64,000 bases of DNA from Thalassospira marina (GTDB taxonomy: Bacteria; Pseudomonadota; Alphaproteobacteria; Rhodospirillales; Thalassospiraceae): the NCBI RefSeq assembly GCF_002844375.1, contig NZ_CP024199.1:124001-188000 (forward strand). Direction: 5' to 3'. The position numbers were made by a program, and so were the translations under genes. Of the stretch, positions 45,421 through 53,620 are shown piece by piece. Position 1 is the first letter of the stretch. The number at the start of each line of letters is the position of its first letter. The notes below the pieces were generated by a model. It worked only from the letters and a program-made list of their open reading frames with translations, made no database searches and was not told the DNA's origin.

Positions 45421-45660
45421 TTGGCGGTTTGGCTGCATTTGAAACCGCGTTACATGGCCTGTTTTGCCCAAATTTGTTGCCTGCCTGACCGGGGCGGGGG
45501 AACAAAAAGGGTCTTTGCGCGTTACAGGGACGGTCATACTGCGGGATAACCCGCACGATCCCTGATTTGCGTTATATTTGGAAATCCATATAATGCACGA
45601 CCCGCGACGGATCGCGGGGGTCGAATTCGACAAAACAAATTACGAGGATAGTCAGATATT

Positions 45661-46665
45661 ATGAGTGCCGAAAATCTCCATGTCGGTGTGATCGGCGCAA
45701 CCGGTGCGGTTGGCGTCGAGCTGATCAATGTTATGTTTGATCGCAATTTTCCTGTGGGTGAGCTTACCCTTTTCGCGTCCGAACGTTCGGCAGGAAAAAC
45801 CGTGGAGACTAAATACGGCACTAAAACCGTGGCTTTGTTCTCGGTTGAAGATGCCAAGAAATGCGACATCGTATTTCTGGCCGTATCTGGCGATTTCGCC
45901 AAGGAATACGCCCCGCATATCGCCGAGGGCGCCCTTGTGATCGACAATTCGTCGGCTTTCCGTCTGCGCGATGATGTGCCGCTGATCGTTCCTGAAATCA
46001 ATGGCGACCTTGCCAAAAAGGCAAAGCTGATCGCCAACCCGAACTGCACCACGGCCATTGCTGCTGTGGCCCTGTGGCCGCTGCACAAGGCATTTGGCCT
46101 GAAAAAGGTCTTTGTTTCGACCTATCAGGCGGCATCGGGTGCAGGCCAGCCGGGCATGAACGAACTGCGCGAAGGCCTGGCTTCGGGCCTGAAGGGTGAA
46201 GAAATCAAGGCGGAAGTCTTTGCACATCCGCTGGCTTTCAACGTTATTCCGCATATCGATACCTTCCAGGAAAACGGTTACACCCGTGAAGAAATGAAGG
46301 TCACCTGGGAAACCCGCAAAATCTTTGGTGAACCGGATCTGGCGGTTTCCTGTACGGCTGTGCGTATCCCGACGGAACGGACCCATTCGGAATCCATCGT
46401 CGTTGAAACCGAAAAGGCCGTTACCCCGCAGGCTGCCCGTGACGTGCTGGCAACTGCCAAGGGTGTCAAGCTGGTCGATAACCCCGAGAAGCTGGAATAT
46501 CCGATGCCGATCAACGCGACCCGCCAGTACGATGTCGAAGTTGGCCGCATCCGCACCAACCTGATTTTCGGTGATCATGGCCTGGAACTGTTTGTTGCCG
46601 GTGACCAGTTGCTGAAGGGCGCTGCGCTCAATGCCGTCCAGATTGCTGAAGCATCGATTGCCTAA
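45661..46665 (+). CDS. asd: Aspartate-semialdehyde dehydrogenase
   Basis: NADPH-dependent reduction of aspartyl phosphate to the semialdehyde, at the branch to lysine, threonine and methionine; 334 residues. The N-terminal Rossmann motif is VGVIGATGAVGVELINVM. LAVSGDFAKEYAPH and VIDNSSAFRLRDDVPLIVPE follow. The active-site Cys is in NPNCTTAIAAVALWPLH, then YQAASGAGQPGMNEL and FNVIPHIDTFQENGYTREEM; the general base His lies in VRIPTERTHSESI. It is monocistronic with a bidirectional terminator behind it. It shares a pathway with dapD (lysine) and metZ (methionine) in this window. Confidence 0.96.
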   Translation: MSAENLHVGVIGATGAVGVELINVMFDRNFPVGELTLFASERSAGKTVETKYGTKTVALFSVEDAKKCDIVFLAVSGDFAKEYAPHIAEGALVIDNSSAFRLRDDVPLIVPEINGDLAKKAKLIANPNCTTAIAAVALWPLHKAFGLKKVFVSTYQAASGAGQPGMNELREGLASGLKGEEIKAEVFAHPLAFNVIPHIDTFQENGYTREEMKVTWETRKIFGEPDLAVSCTAVRIPTERTHSESIVVETEKAVTPQAARDVLATAKGVKLVDNPEKLEYPMPINATRQYDVEVGRIRTNLIFGDHGLELFVAGDQLLKGAALNAVQIAEASIA

Positions 46666-46712
46666 AAAGATTTACCTGTTCGCGGCCATGCTGGCGAACA
46701 GGTACTGAAACG

Positions 46713-46747
46713 AAAATGGCCCCGACCATAAAGGCGGGGCCATTTTT
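46713..46747. terminator. Bidirectional terminator between asd and the diguanylate cyclase
   Basis: AAAATGGCCCCG and CGGGGCCATTTTT form a long perfect stem with a 10-base loop between converging genes. Confidence 0.92.
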
Positions 46748-46823
46748 GTATCTGATGACCGGGTGGGTGTTGTTGCGTTGTGCCGCAAGTCGCCCTTTGC
46801 CGTGGCGTGGGTCGTTTTTGTTA

Positions 46824-48260
46824 TTACGCCTGCGAAATCTGGTCGCGGCCGGCGTTTTTGGAACTGTAAAGCGCTTGGTCAACGCGGTTGATGATCGATG
46901 ACAGCGATTCGCTATCGCGATATTCGGTCACACCGGCACTGATGGTCAGCGCGATATTTTCGCGGCCAAAGCGCACACCGTTTTCACGGATCATATCGGC
47001 AATGCTGCGTGCGATCTGCATGGCGTTGCCACGGTCGCTGCCCGGCAGCAGGATCACGAATTCATCCCCGCCCCAACGGCACAGGGTGTCTTCTTCGCGA
47101 ATCTGGCTGCGAATCATGGCTGCCACATCGCGCAGCGCAGCATCCCCACCGGGATGGCCGAAGGTATCGTTGATTTCCTTGAACTGGTCCAGATCCATGC
47201 AAATCATGGACAGGGGTTCTTTACGGCGGCGGCAAACCTTTGTGACCTTTTCAAACACCAGGTCAAAAACCTGCCGGTTGCAGGCCGATGTCAGTTTGTC
47301 AAACGATGCCAGTTCTTCCAGTCGTCGTTGATAGCTGCGAATGGTGAAATAGGCGGTAAAACCAACCAGAATGGTAATGAACAGCGAAATCGCGATATTG
47401 ACCAGCAGGGTATTTTCAATGCGCTGATCGCCAATCTTTTCGTGCTGTTCCACTAACAGCAGCCAGTCAAATTCAGGGACCAGACGGCTATTGACGAAAA
47501 TGGTTTCAGCGCCGTCATTATAGCTAAGCGACGTCCCCGGCGAGGTCAGAATCTGGGTTGCCAGGGGGCGAATGCTTTTATGTGCCTGCAGGGTTTTGTC
47601 ATCGCCAAAGTCGCTGCCATGCAGGGTGATGTTGCCTTTGCGATCTGAAAAATAGATCGTGCGGCCATAGCGCTGCTGATAGGTTTCGATCAGGTCGGTA
47701 ACCGAATTTACCGCAAGCCCGACACCCGTTACACCAATGACGCGGCCTTCATAATCGCGCACCTGGTAATTCACGAAAATCGTCAGGCGCGACCGGTCTG
47801 CCGTGTCGTGATCGACATTGATTTCATAGGGTTCTTTCAGGTTCAGGGCATGAAAGTACCAGGAATCATCGGGGTCATCGGGCGATACCTGCTTTAGGAT
47901 ACCGCTGGTGTGATAGTAGTTTTTGGTTTTGTTCGAGACGAAAAACGCCGTCACCGTGCCGTAACGTTTCTGGATTTCGCTAAGATAGCGGGTGACCTGT
48001 GCGGGGTTTTCTTCGCCATTCAGGGTCCAGTCACGGAAAAACGTGTCATGGGCCATCAGCGATGAAATGAAAATCGGCTGCAGCAGGTCGCGCTGGATTT
48101 CCGAATAGATATTGTCGCTGGTAAGCGGCAGCGTGCTTTCGGCGATCTGTTCCTGAAGGGAATCCCGCGCGACATAAAAGCTGACAAAGCTGGTTGTGAG
48201 AAACCCTATTCCCAGCAAAACACAAAGGATCAGGGCGAAATGTAGCTTCTTTCCCGGCAC
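46824..48260 (-). CDS. Membrane diguanylate cyclase with dCache sensor
   Basis: 478 residues from a GTG at 48260. TM1 is LILCVLLGIGFLTTSFVSFY. A periplasmic dCache-like domain spans about 30-290: AFFVSNKTKNYYHTSGILKQ, DDSWYFHALNLKEPYEINVD, TADRSRLTIFVNYQVRDYEG, VIGVTGVGLAVNSVTDLIE. TM2 is LVNIAISLFITILVGFTAYF. The GGDEF domain (about 320-475) has FDKLTSACNRQVFDLVFEKV, DLDQFKEINDTFGHPGGDAA, and an intact RWGGDEFVILLPGSDR. The I-site RxxD is not evident before GGDEF. It makes c-di-GMP in response to a periplasmic ligand and is opposed by the EAL proteins at 2.1 and 18.5 kb. Confidence 0.93.
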   Translation of the reverse strand: MPGKKLHFALILCVLLGIGFLTTSFVSFYVARDSLQEQIAESTLPLTSDNIYSEIQRDLLQPIFISSLMAHDTFFRDWTLNGEENPAQVTRYLSEIQKRYGTVTAFFVSNKTKNYYHTSGILKQVSPDDPDDSWYFHALNLKEPYEINVDHDTADRSRLTIFVNYQVRDYEGRVIGVTGVGLAVNSVTDLIETYQQRYGRTIYFSDRKGNITLHGSDFGDDKTLQAHKSIRPLATQILTSPGTSLSYNDGAETIFVNSRLVPEFDWLLLVEQHEKIGDQRIENTLLVNIAISLFITILVGFTAYFTIRSYQRRLEELASFDKLTSACNRQVFDLVFEKVTKVCRRRKEPLSMICMDLDQFKEINDTFGHPGGDAALRDVAAMIRSQIREEDTLCRWGGDEFVILLPGSDRGNAMQIARSIADMIRENGVRFGRENIALTISAGVTEYRDSESLSSIINRVDQALYSSKNAGRDQISQA

Positions 48261-48405
48261 GTCGGATTCCAGTTGATTACAGTCGTTCGCGCAAAATAGC
48301 AGGCACGGTATCGGAAATTGTGAATATGCAATCTATGTGAAATTGGCTCTTAACACCATGCCCCATTTGCTATCTGTAATGATAGGTTTTCTGCGGGCCG
48401 AATAT

Positions 48406-48443
48406 AAAATTCCCGGCCAGACGGAAAGCTGACCGGGAATTTT
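48406..48443 (-). terminator. Terminator of purU
   Basis: AAAATTCCCGG and CCGGGAATTTT form an 11-base perfect stem with a 16-base loop, T-rich on both sides. It lies 30 bases after the purU stop on the minus strand. Confidence 0.82.
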
Positions 48444-48473
48444 ATCTATAAGATGTAGGCGGGCCGGATTTTA

Positions 48474-49340
48474 CTACCGGCGGAAGATGACGGTTTTGCT
48501 GCCATTGCGAAATACGCGGTGTTCACAATGCATCTGGATGGCGCGTGAAAACACAACGGATTCAATATCGCGGCCAATTTCAACCATGTCTTCGGCTGTC
48601 ATGGTGTGGTCCACACGTTCCACAGCCTGGTGAATGATCGGGCCTTCATCCAGATCGGCGGTAACATAATGGGCGGTGCCACCAATCAGCTTCACGCCGC
48701 GTTTATGTGCCTGGTGATAGGGCTTTGCGCCCTTGAAGCTGGGCAGGAAGGAATGGTGGATATTGATGCAGCGACCCTCAAGCGCGCGGCACAAATCGGT
48801 TGAAAGAACCTGCATATAGCGCGCAAGCCCCACCAGATCGGCCTTATGTTCGCTTACCAGTTCCAGAAGCTTGGCTTCCTGGGCCTGCTTGTTCTCGTTA
48901 TTTACGGGCAGGTGGTAATAGGGAATGCCGTTCCATTCAACGATGCCGCGCATGTCTTCATGGTTGGAAACCACGGCCGGGATATCGATGCGCAAATTGT
49001 TCGATGCCACGCGGTGCAAAATGTCATTCAGGCAATGGCCGAATTTCGACACCATCAGAATGACGCGTGGTTTACGGAAATAGTCGTGCAGTTTCCATTC
49101 CATCGAAAAACGTTCGCCAATCGGGCCGAACTTTTCGGCAAATTCGGCTTCGGTCCGCAGGGCGCGGCCGGCTTCAAATTTGACGCGCATGAAAAACCGT
49201 TTGCTTTCGGGGTCGCCAAACTGTTCCAGCTTGGTCACAAAGGCCCCTTCATCAGCCAGAAAACTGGTCACATTTGCGACAATGCCAAAGGTATCCGGGC
49301 AGGCGATGGTAAGGATAAAGGTCTTGGAAAGTTCGGACAT
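48474..49340 (-). CDS. purU: Formyltetrahydrofolate deformylase
   Basis: Hydrolyses 10-formyl-THF to THF and formate, balancing one-carbon pools; 288 residues from the ATG at 49340 (the family is about 285). The N-terminal ACT domain reads TFILTIACPDTFGIVANVTS followed by FLADEGAFVTKLEQFGDPES. The formyltransferase-fold domain has VSKFGHCLNDILHR, AVVSNHEDM, NIHHSFLPSFKGAKPYHQAH and GGTAHYVTADLDEGPIIHQ, including the Asn-His-Asp catalytic set. A longer N-terminal frame exists but is basic and not family-like. It is a separate transcript. Confidence 0.95.
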   Translation of the reverse strand: MSELSKTFILTIACPDTFGIVANVTSFLADEGAFVTKLEQFGDPESKRFFMRVKFEAGRALRTEAEFAEKFGPIGERFSMEWKLHDYFRKPRVILMVSKFGHCLNDILHRVASNNLRIDIPAVVSNHEDMRGIVEWNGIPYYHLPVNNENKQAQEAKLLELVSEHKADLVGLARYMQVLSTDLCRALEGRCINIHHSFLPSFKGAKPYHQAHKRGVKLIGGTAHYVTADLDEGPIIHQAVERVDHTMTAEDMVEIGRDIESVVFSRAIQMHCEHRVFRNGSKTVIFRR

Positions 49341-49747
49341 TTCCGTTGCGGCTTTCAGTTGGTAACGCTGTTTGACCTTGCGATATAGCGGCTGGCCGTG
49401 CCGCTGCCAACCCGCTATCCGTGTGAAAGTGTATTCACCGCGCCGACATGCCCGCTTTTGCATGCCAATTACGTAATATTACGGGTGCGGGCTGCGATCG
49501 CGGTTTGTGCTGGGGGTGCTATGCGCACGGGTATCGTCAAGGCCGCGTTGGGGAAAGAACTGGACATTGAGGGGACTTTGCCCAAGAATCCGCCGCCAGT
49601 ATGGCCTGCCCGGTTTTGTGGGCAGGGCCATTTCTGTTTCTGGCGGGAAACAGGGGCAAAGCAGGATGCAATTGGCAGCCACCCGTGTTAAGGCGGTTGC
49701 CATATGAAAGACGGCCAAATGCCGACAGGGGAAGACGGGGCTATTCA
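49341..49747. other. Divergent intergenic region with a hairpin before the second trkH
   Basis: 407 bases. TGGCCTGCCC (from 49602) and GGGCAGGGCCA form a 10-pair stem with one bulged G, followed by TTTCTGTTTC. It resembles a terminator although no plus-strand gene precedes it, so it may act in the trkH leader. No gene was recognised. Confidence 0.4.
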
Positions 49748-51196
49748 TTGATCGATTTTCGACCAATCCTTTTCATCATCGGCATTTTGCTGGCGACCCT
49801 TGCCATTGGCATGACCGTTCCGGCCCTGGTGGACCTTTATTATGGTCATCCAGACTGGTTGGTCTTTTCGGCGGCATCGGCGGTTTCGCTGTTTATTGGC
49901 GGTGCGCTGGTGATGATGAACCGCACCGAAAAGCTCCGCATGACATCGCGTCAGGCCTTTATCCTGACCACGGCAAGCTGGCTGGTTCTAACTGCTGTTT
50001 CCGCCCTGCCATTCGCCTTTTCCGACATGAATATGAGCTATACCGACGCCTTTTTCGAGGCGATGTCGGGGATATCGACGACCGGTTCAACCGTGATGGT
50101 GGGGCTTGATACAGCACCACCGGGCATTTTGCTGTGGCGGGCATTGTTGCAGTGGCTTGGCGGGATCGGGATTATCGTGATGGCGATTGCCGTCATGCCG
50201 ATGCTGCGTGTGGGCGGGATGCAGCTTTTCCGTATGGAAAATTCCGATAAATCCGACAAGGCCTTTCCCCGTGCCACCCAGATCGCGATGGGTATTTTTA
50301 CCCTTTATGTGGTCTTCACCATTATCTGGTCGTTCCTGTTATGGTGGGCGGGCATGTCGGTTTTTGATGCGATTGCCCATGCCATGACAACCATTGCCAC
50401 GGGCGGGTTTTCGACCAAGGATGCCTCGATCGGTTATTACGATAATCCCCTGATCGATGTGATCATCACCCTTGGTATGACCACCGGCGCCCTGCCGTTT
50501 TTGCTTTATTTGCAAAGCCTGCGCGGGCAGCCCTTTGCCCTGTTTCGCGATTCCCAGGTGCGCTGGTTTGCCACCATTGCCATCACCATCATTCTGGGCG
50601 TGGCACTGTGGCATAGCGAGGTCAACAATGTCGGCTTCCTGACCGCCTTGCGCTTTTCATCCTTCAATATCATTTCGGTGATGACGGGGACGGGCTATGC
50701 CACCACCGACTATGGTTTGTGGGGGGCATTTGCGGTTTCGGTATTCTTTTTTGTCATGTTCATTGGCGGCTGTGCTGGCTCGACCACCTGCGGGGTGAAA
50801 ATCTTCCGCCTGCAGGTGCTTTATGAAATTGCCAAAATCCAGCTTAACCACATGCTGCGCCCGCATGGTGTGTTCATTGCCTATTATAATCGCAAACCGC
50901 TGACCGAAGATGTGACGGAATCGGTCCTCAGCTTTTTCTTTCTGTTTGTGTTTTGCTTTGTCGTGCTGGCCGCGGGCCTTGGTGCCATGGGGCTGGATTT
51001 CATTACCGCCATTTCCAGTGCCGGGACGGCCATTGCCAATGTCGGGCCGGGGCTTGGCCCCATTGTGGGTCCGTCAGGCAATTTTGCCACCCTGCCCGAT
51101 GGTGCAAAATGGATGATGTCGATCGGGATGCTGATTGGCCGGTTGGAGGTCTTTACCGTGCTGATCCTGTTGTCACCAGATTTCTGGCGCGACTGA
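49748..51196 (+). CDS. trkH: Trk-type potassium uptake permease (second copy)
   Basis: 482 residues if started at the TTG at 49748 (IDFRPILFIIGILLATLAIG is the usual TrkH N terminus); a frame from 49601 adds 49 unlikely residues. Four M1-P-M2 repeats carry EAMSGISTTGSTVMVGLDTA, AMTTIATGGFSTKD, ISVMTGTGYATTDY and AGTAIANVGPGLGPIVGP as filter regions. The repeat-3 M2 loop is GGCAGSTTCGVKIFRLQVLY, different from GGCSGSTAGG in the first copy. The two proteins are about half identical by eye, so they are old paralogues, not a recent duplication. K+ uptake with TrkA is expected. Confidence 0.93.
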   Translation: MIDFRPILFIIGILLATLAIGMTVPALVDLYYGHPDWLVFSAASAVSLFIGGALVMMNRTEKLRMTSRQAFILTTASWLVLTAVSALPFAFSDMNMSYTDAFFEAMSGISTTGSTVMVGLDTAPPGILLWRALLQWLGGIGIIVMAIAVMPMLRVGGMQLFRMENSDKSDKAFPRATQIAMGIFTLYVVFTIIWSFLLWWAGMSVFDAIAHAMTTIATGGFSTKDASIGYYDNPLIDVIITLGMTTGALPFLLYLQSLRGQPFALFRDSQVRWFATIAITIILGVALWHSEVNNVGFLTALRFSSFNIISVMTGTGYATTDYGLWGAFAVSVFFFVMFIGGCAGSTTCGVKIFRLQVLYEIAKIQLNHMLRPHGVFIAYYNRKPLTEDVTESVLSFFFLFVFCFVVLAAGLGAMGLDFITAISSAGTAIANVGPGLGPIVGPSGNFATLPDGAKWMMSIGMLIGRLEVFTVLILLSPDFWRD

Positions 51197-51227
51197 TTTC
51201 AAATATAGAAATTTCATTGCAATAATA

Positions 51228-51381
51228 GAAAAAGAAAACCCCGCCGGGGGAGGGCGGGGCTTTACGTGGGGTATCTGCCAGGGAGCGAACAGATACCCGT
51301 ATTACCAGTTGGGGGCTGGTATTTCTGTCGTGGGTGCCTTTGGTCGGGCTGGGGATGCCCGTTGTGCCGAAGGCCAATCTC
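51228..51381 (-). ncRNA. Candidate small RNA with three hairpins and intrinsic terminator
   Basis: Read on the minus strand, the predicted transcript of about 154 bases folds into hairpin 1 (CCTTCGG/CCAAAGG arms 51367-51373 and 51337-51343, inner CGGGC/GCCCG), hairpin 2 (TACCAG 51303-51308 with CTGGTA 51316-51321), and hairpin 3 (nine pairs GGGTATCTG/CAGATACCC, 51269-51277 with 51290-51298). It ends in a terminator (CCCCGCC/GGCGGGG, 51239-51259) followed by TTTTCTTT. The promoter-like CTTGCG-N16-CTAAGT lies just upstream. The terminator also serves trkH from the other side but has only three T in that direction. No known family was recognised. Confidence 0.55.
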
Positions 51382-51386
51382 TCTAC

Positions 51387-51414
51387 ACTTAGCGTCGAAA
51401 TTGCGTTTCGCAAG
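51387..51414 (-). promoter_or_regulatory. Promoter-like sequence of the small RNA candidate
   Basis: On the minus strand CTTGCG (51409-51414), 16 bases, CTAAGT (51387-51392): each box has four of six matches to the alphaproteobacterial CTTGAC and CTATAT boxes. Confidence 0.4.
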
Positions 51415-51923
51415 TCCGCCGAATTTTTAAAAAGGCGACACCGGACCCAGGGTCAGGAGCGGATCGGGGATCGGGATAAAAGGTCCGGTATCGCCTTGAG
51501 ATGACTATGCCAAATCACTTTCCGTTCGTTAAATCGAATAAAATGTTATTTTTGATAGATTAAGTCTATAAGTTGCGTTTTCGAAAGTAGCGCGCCGTTT
51601 TCCCCGGATCACTGGTGTAAAAAGCGCATTAAACCGGCCATTTTGTACCAATGCAGAAGCAGCCAGAGCCAGCATTGCGCAAACAGGTGTTGAGGTTTGC
51701 GGCTTTGCGGTGCTGGTGACGCAGTTCAGCAAATGCTTTTACGGATCAGAAACTGGAAATCGTAATGGGTTTGCAAATGCTGCGTATTCCCCCCGGTGTG
51801 TTCGCATCGGGCTGGAATGTCTTTGTAAAGGATCACGTGATTATCACTTGGTTGGCCAATTTGCCCCGATTGGCCTGATCATTAGCCCGGTTTGGTTCCG
51901 GACCCGGTAATCAGGCCAGGTAA
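51415..51923. other. Intergenic region without a recognised gene
   Basis: About 510 bases before the histidine kinase 3' end, partly AT-rich. A 67-residue frame on the minus strand (51529-51732) has no ribosome-binding site or family character. It could hold decayed coding sequence, but nothing can be supported. Confidence 0.4.
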
Positions 51924-53519
51924 TCAGGCAGGGTGGGCGACAGCAGCGTTTACAGGCAGGATGGCGGCAAAGGTGGTGCCATCGGGGCCGGATGCGCGCA
52001 GGCGCAGGGTGCCGCCATGGGCCATCATCAATTCGCGCGCAATGGCAAGGCCAAGGCCGGTGCCGCCTTTGCGCGCAGTGCCAGCAAAGGGCACAAACAG
52101 GTTTTTGATGGTTTTTTCCGGCAGGCCCGGCCCGTTATCGGTAATCAGAATCTGGATGGTTTTTTGATCGGTAGCGGGAAGGGCTGGCGCCTCGTCGATA
52201 TCGTCCGACGCGGTAAAGGGATTTGCCAGTTCAAGCGGCCCGGCCAGATCGGTGCTGTGGGAAAGCTGGGTACTGTCGCATGGCGTGGCGCTGATGGTGA
52301 TGTGGTTGGCCCCGGCTTCAAATGCATTGCGAATCAGGTTGCCAAAAATGCGCAAAAGCTGGTCGTAATCGGCCTCGACCACCAGCTCATCGGCGATATC
52401 AAGGGTCACATCGCGTGGCTGGGTCGGTTGGCCTTCTATTGCAATCGGGCTGCTGGCAAGGTCGGTTTCATCATCCAAATGTGCGCCTTCGCTTGCGATC
52501 TGTTCAAGAATCGCATCACAGCATTCCTCGAACAGTTCGTGCAGGGTGAAGCGCGAAATATCAAGCATCGGCGGGGCTTCGCGGGCATAGGAAAGGGTTT
52601 GTTCGCTGATATAAACAGCCCGTTCCATTGACGCGAGAAGACGTGGCACCACGGCGCGTACTTCCTTGTCCTCGCTGCTGGCAAGGCGTTCGGTCATCAG
52701 CATCGAAGTGGCAAGGGCGTTGCGCAAATCATGGCTGATTTTGGTGGCCGCCGTACCCAGGGCTGCGAGGCGGCGGCGCTGGTTCAGCATCGCCTGCAGG
52801 TCATGTTGCATATTGGCCAGTTCCTGCTGGGCAATGCCGATTTCATCCTCGCGGTGATCAGGCACAATGATATTGGCGCTGTCCTGCGGGTTACGGCGAA
52901 AACGGATCATTTCGCGGGTAAAGCGCCGCATCGGGCGCACCAGCAACAGGTTAAGCGCAAAATAAACGAGGGCGGCGGTGCAGAACGAAATCACCAGTGA
53001 CAGCCCCAGCACCCGCCAGCCAAATTCATACATTTCGTGCGCCAGCCGGTGTTCATGCACCAGAATTTCAATTTTGAAGGTCGGCGCCATCGATGGCATG
53101 CCCATCACGCGCAACATGCGGTCCTTGGGCTGGATCAGGGTTTCAAAGGCTTCGGCCAGTGCCGATGCAATGGAAAATTCCCCCAGATCCACATTATGGT
53201 CGACCCTGGCGGGCATATCATCGCGTTGCAGCAGTAATTTACGGTCTTCGCGGCGTAAAACAACCGCTTCCACCCCGGCATTGGAAAGGAGTTCGCGGGC
53301 CAGATCCTCGGACACCATTTGATCGGGGGTGGCTTCAAGGGCCAATGCCGCCAGATAGGCCGAATCCAGATGTGCACGCAGCCAGTCAATGCGAAACCGC
53401 GCAACGGACGGGGCAAAGACAAAAACTTCGGCCAGCATGACAAACCCGACTGTCAAAAACAGCAGCCGGGCAGAAAGCGATTTGGTCCAGGGTGGCAGGC
53501 GAAGATGTGGTCGATCCAT
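51924..53519 (-). CDS. Membrane sensor histidine kinase
   Basis: 531 residues. TM1 is LSARLLFLTVGFVMLAEVFV; a periplasmic domain of about 140 residues follows; TM2 is LGLSLVISFCTAALVYFALN. HAMP-like coil: LVRPMRRFTREMIRFRRNPQ. The dimerisation helix is LAALGTAATKISHDLRNALA followed by TSMLMTERL, with the phospho-His in SHDLRNAL. HATPase_c: LLRIFGNLIRNAFEAGANHI (N box), ILITDNGPGLPEKTIKNLFV, PFAGTARKGGTGLGLAIARE. An acidic insert lies inside the ATPase domain. No response regulator is adjacent, so it is an orphan kinase. The ligand is unknown. Confidence 0.92.
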   Translation of the reverse strand: MDRPHLRLPPWTKSLSARLLFLTVGFVMLAEVFVFAPSVARFRIDWLRAHLDSAYLAALALEATPDQMVSEDLARELLSNAGVEAVVLRREDRKLLLQRDDMPARVDHNVDLGEFSIASALAEAFETLIQPKDRMLRVMGMPSMAPTFKIEILVHEHRLAHEMYEFGWRVLGLSLVISFCTAALVYFALNLLLVRPMRRFTREMIRFRRNPQDSANIIVPDHREDEIGIAQQELANMQHDLQAMLNQRRRLAALGTAATKISHDLRNALATSMLMTERLASSEDKEVRAVVPRLLASMERAVYISEQTLSYAREAPPMLDISRFTLHELFEECCDAILEQIASEGAHLDDETDLASSPIAIEGQPTQPRDVTLDIADELVVEADYDQLLRIFGNLIRNAFEAGANHITISATPCDSTQLSHSTDLAGPLELANPFTASDDIDEAPALPATDQKTIQILITDNGPGLPEKTIKNLFVPFAGTARKGGTGLGLAIARELMMAHGGTLRLRASGPDGTTFAAILPVNAAVAHPA

Positions 53520-53620
53520 GGGGCCTGGTTCAGCTTGTTGGCGTGTGGGGCACGGTTGGGCACAGTTGGGGCATCCTGCCGCGGGAAAGCGGGCAATGAT
53601 GCGGGGCCTGTTTGGGTATT

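Noticed and set aside
51228..51381. 6S RNA or SRP RNA identity for the small RNA candidate
   Set aside because: No long terminal stem with a central bubble as in 6S, and no GGAAGGAAGCA-like SRP loop.
51153..51413. 86-codon minus-strand frame
   Set aside because: It overlaps the end of trkH and reads through an intrinsic terminator and three RNA hairpins; better explained as an RNA gene.
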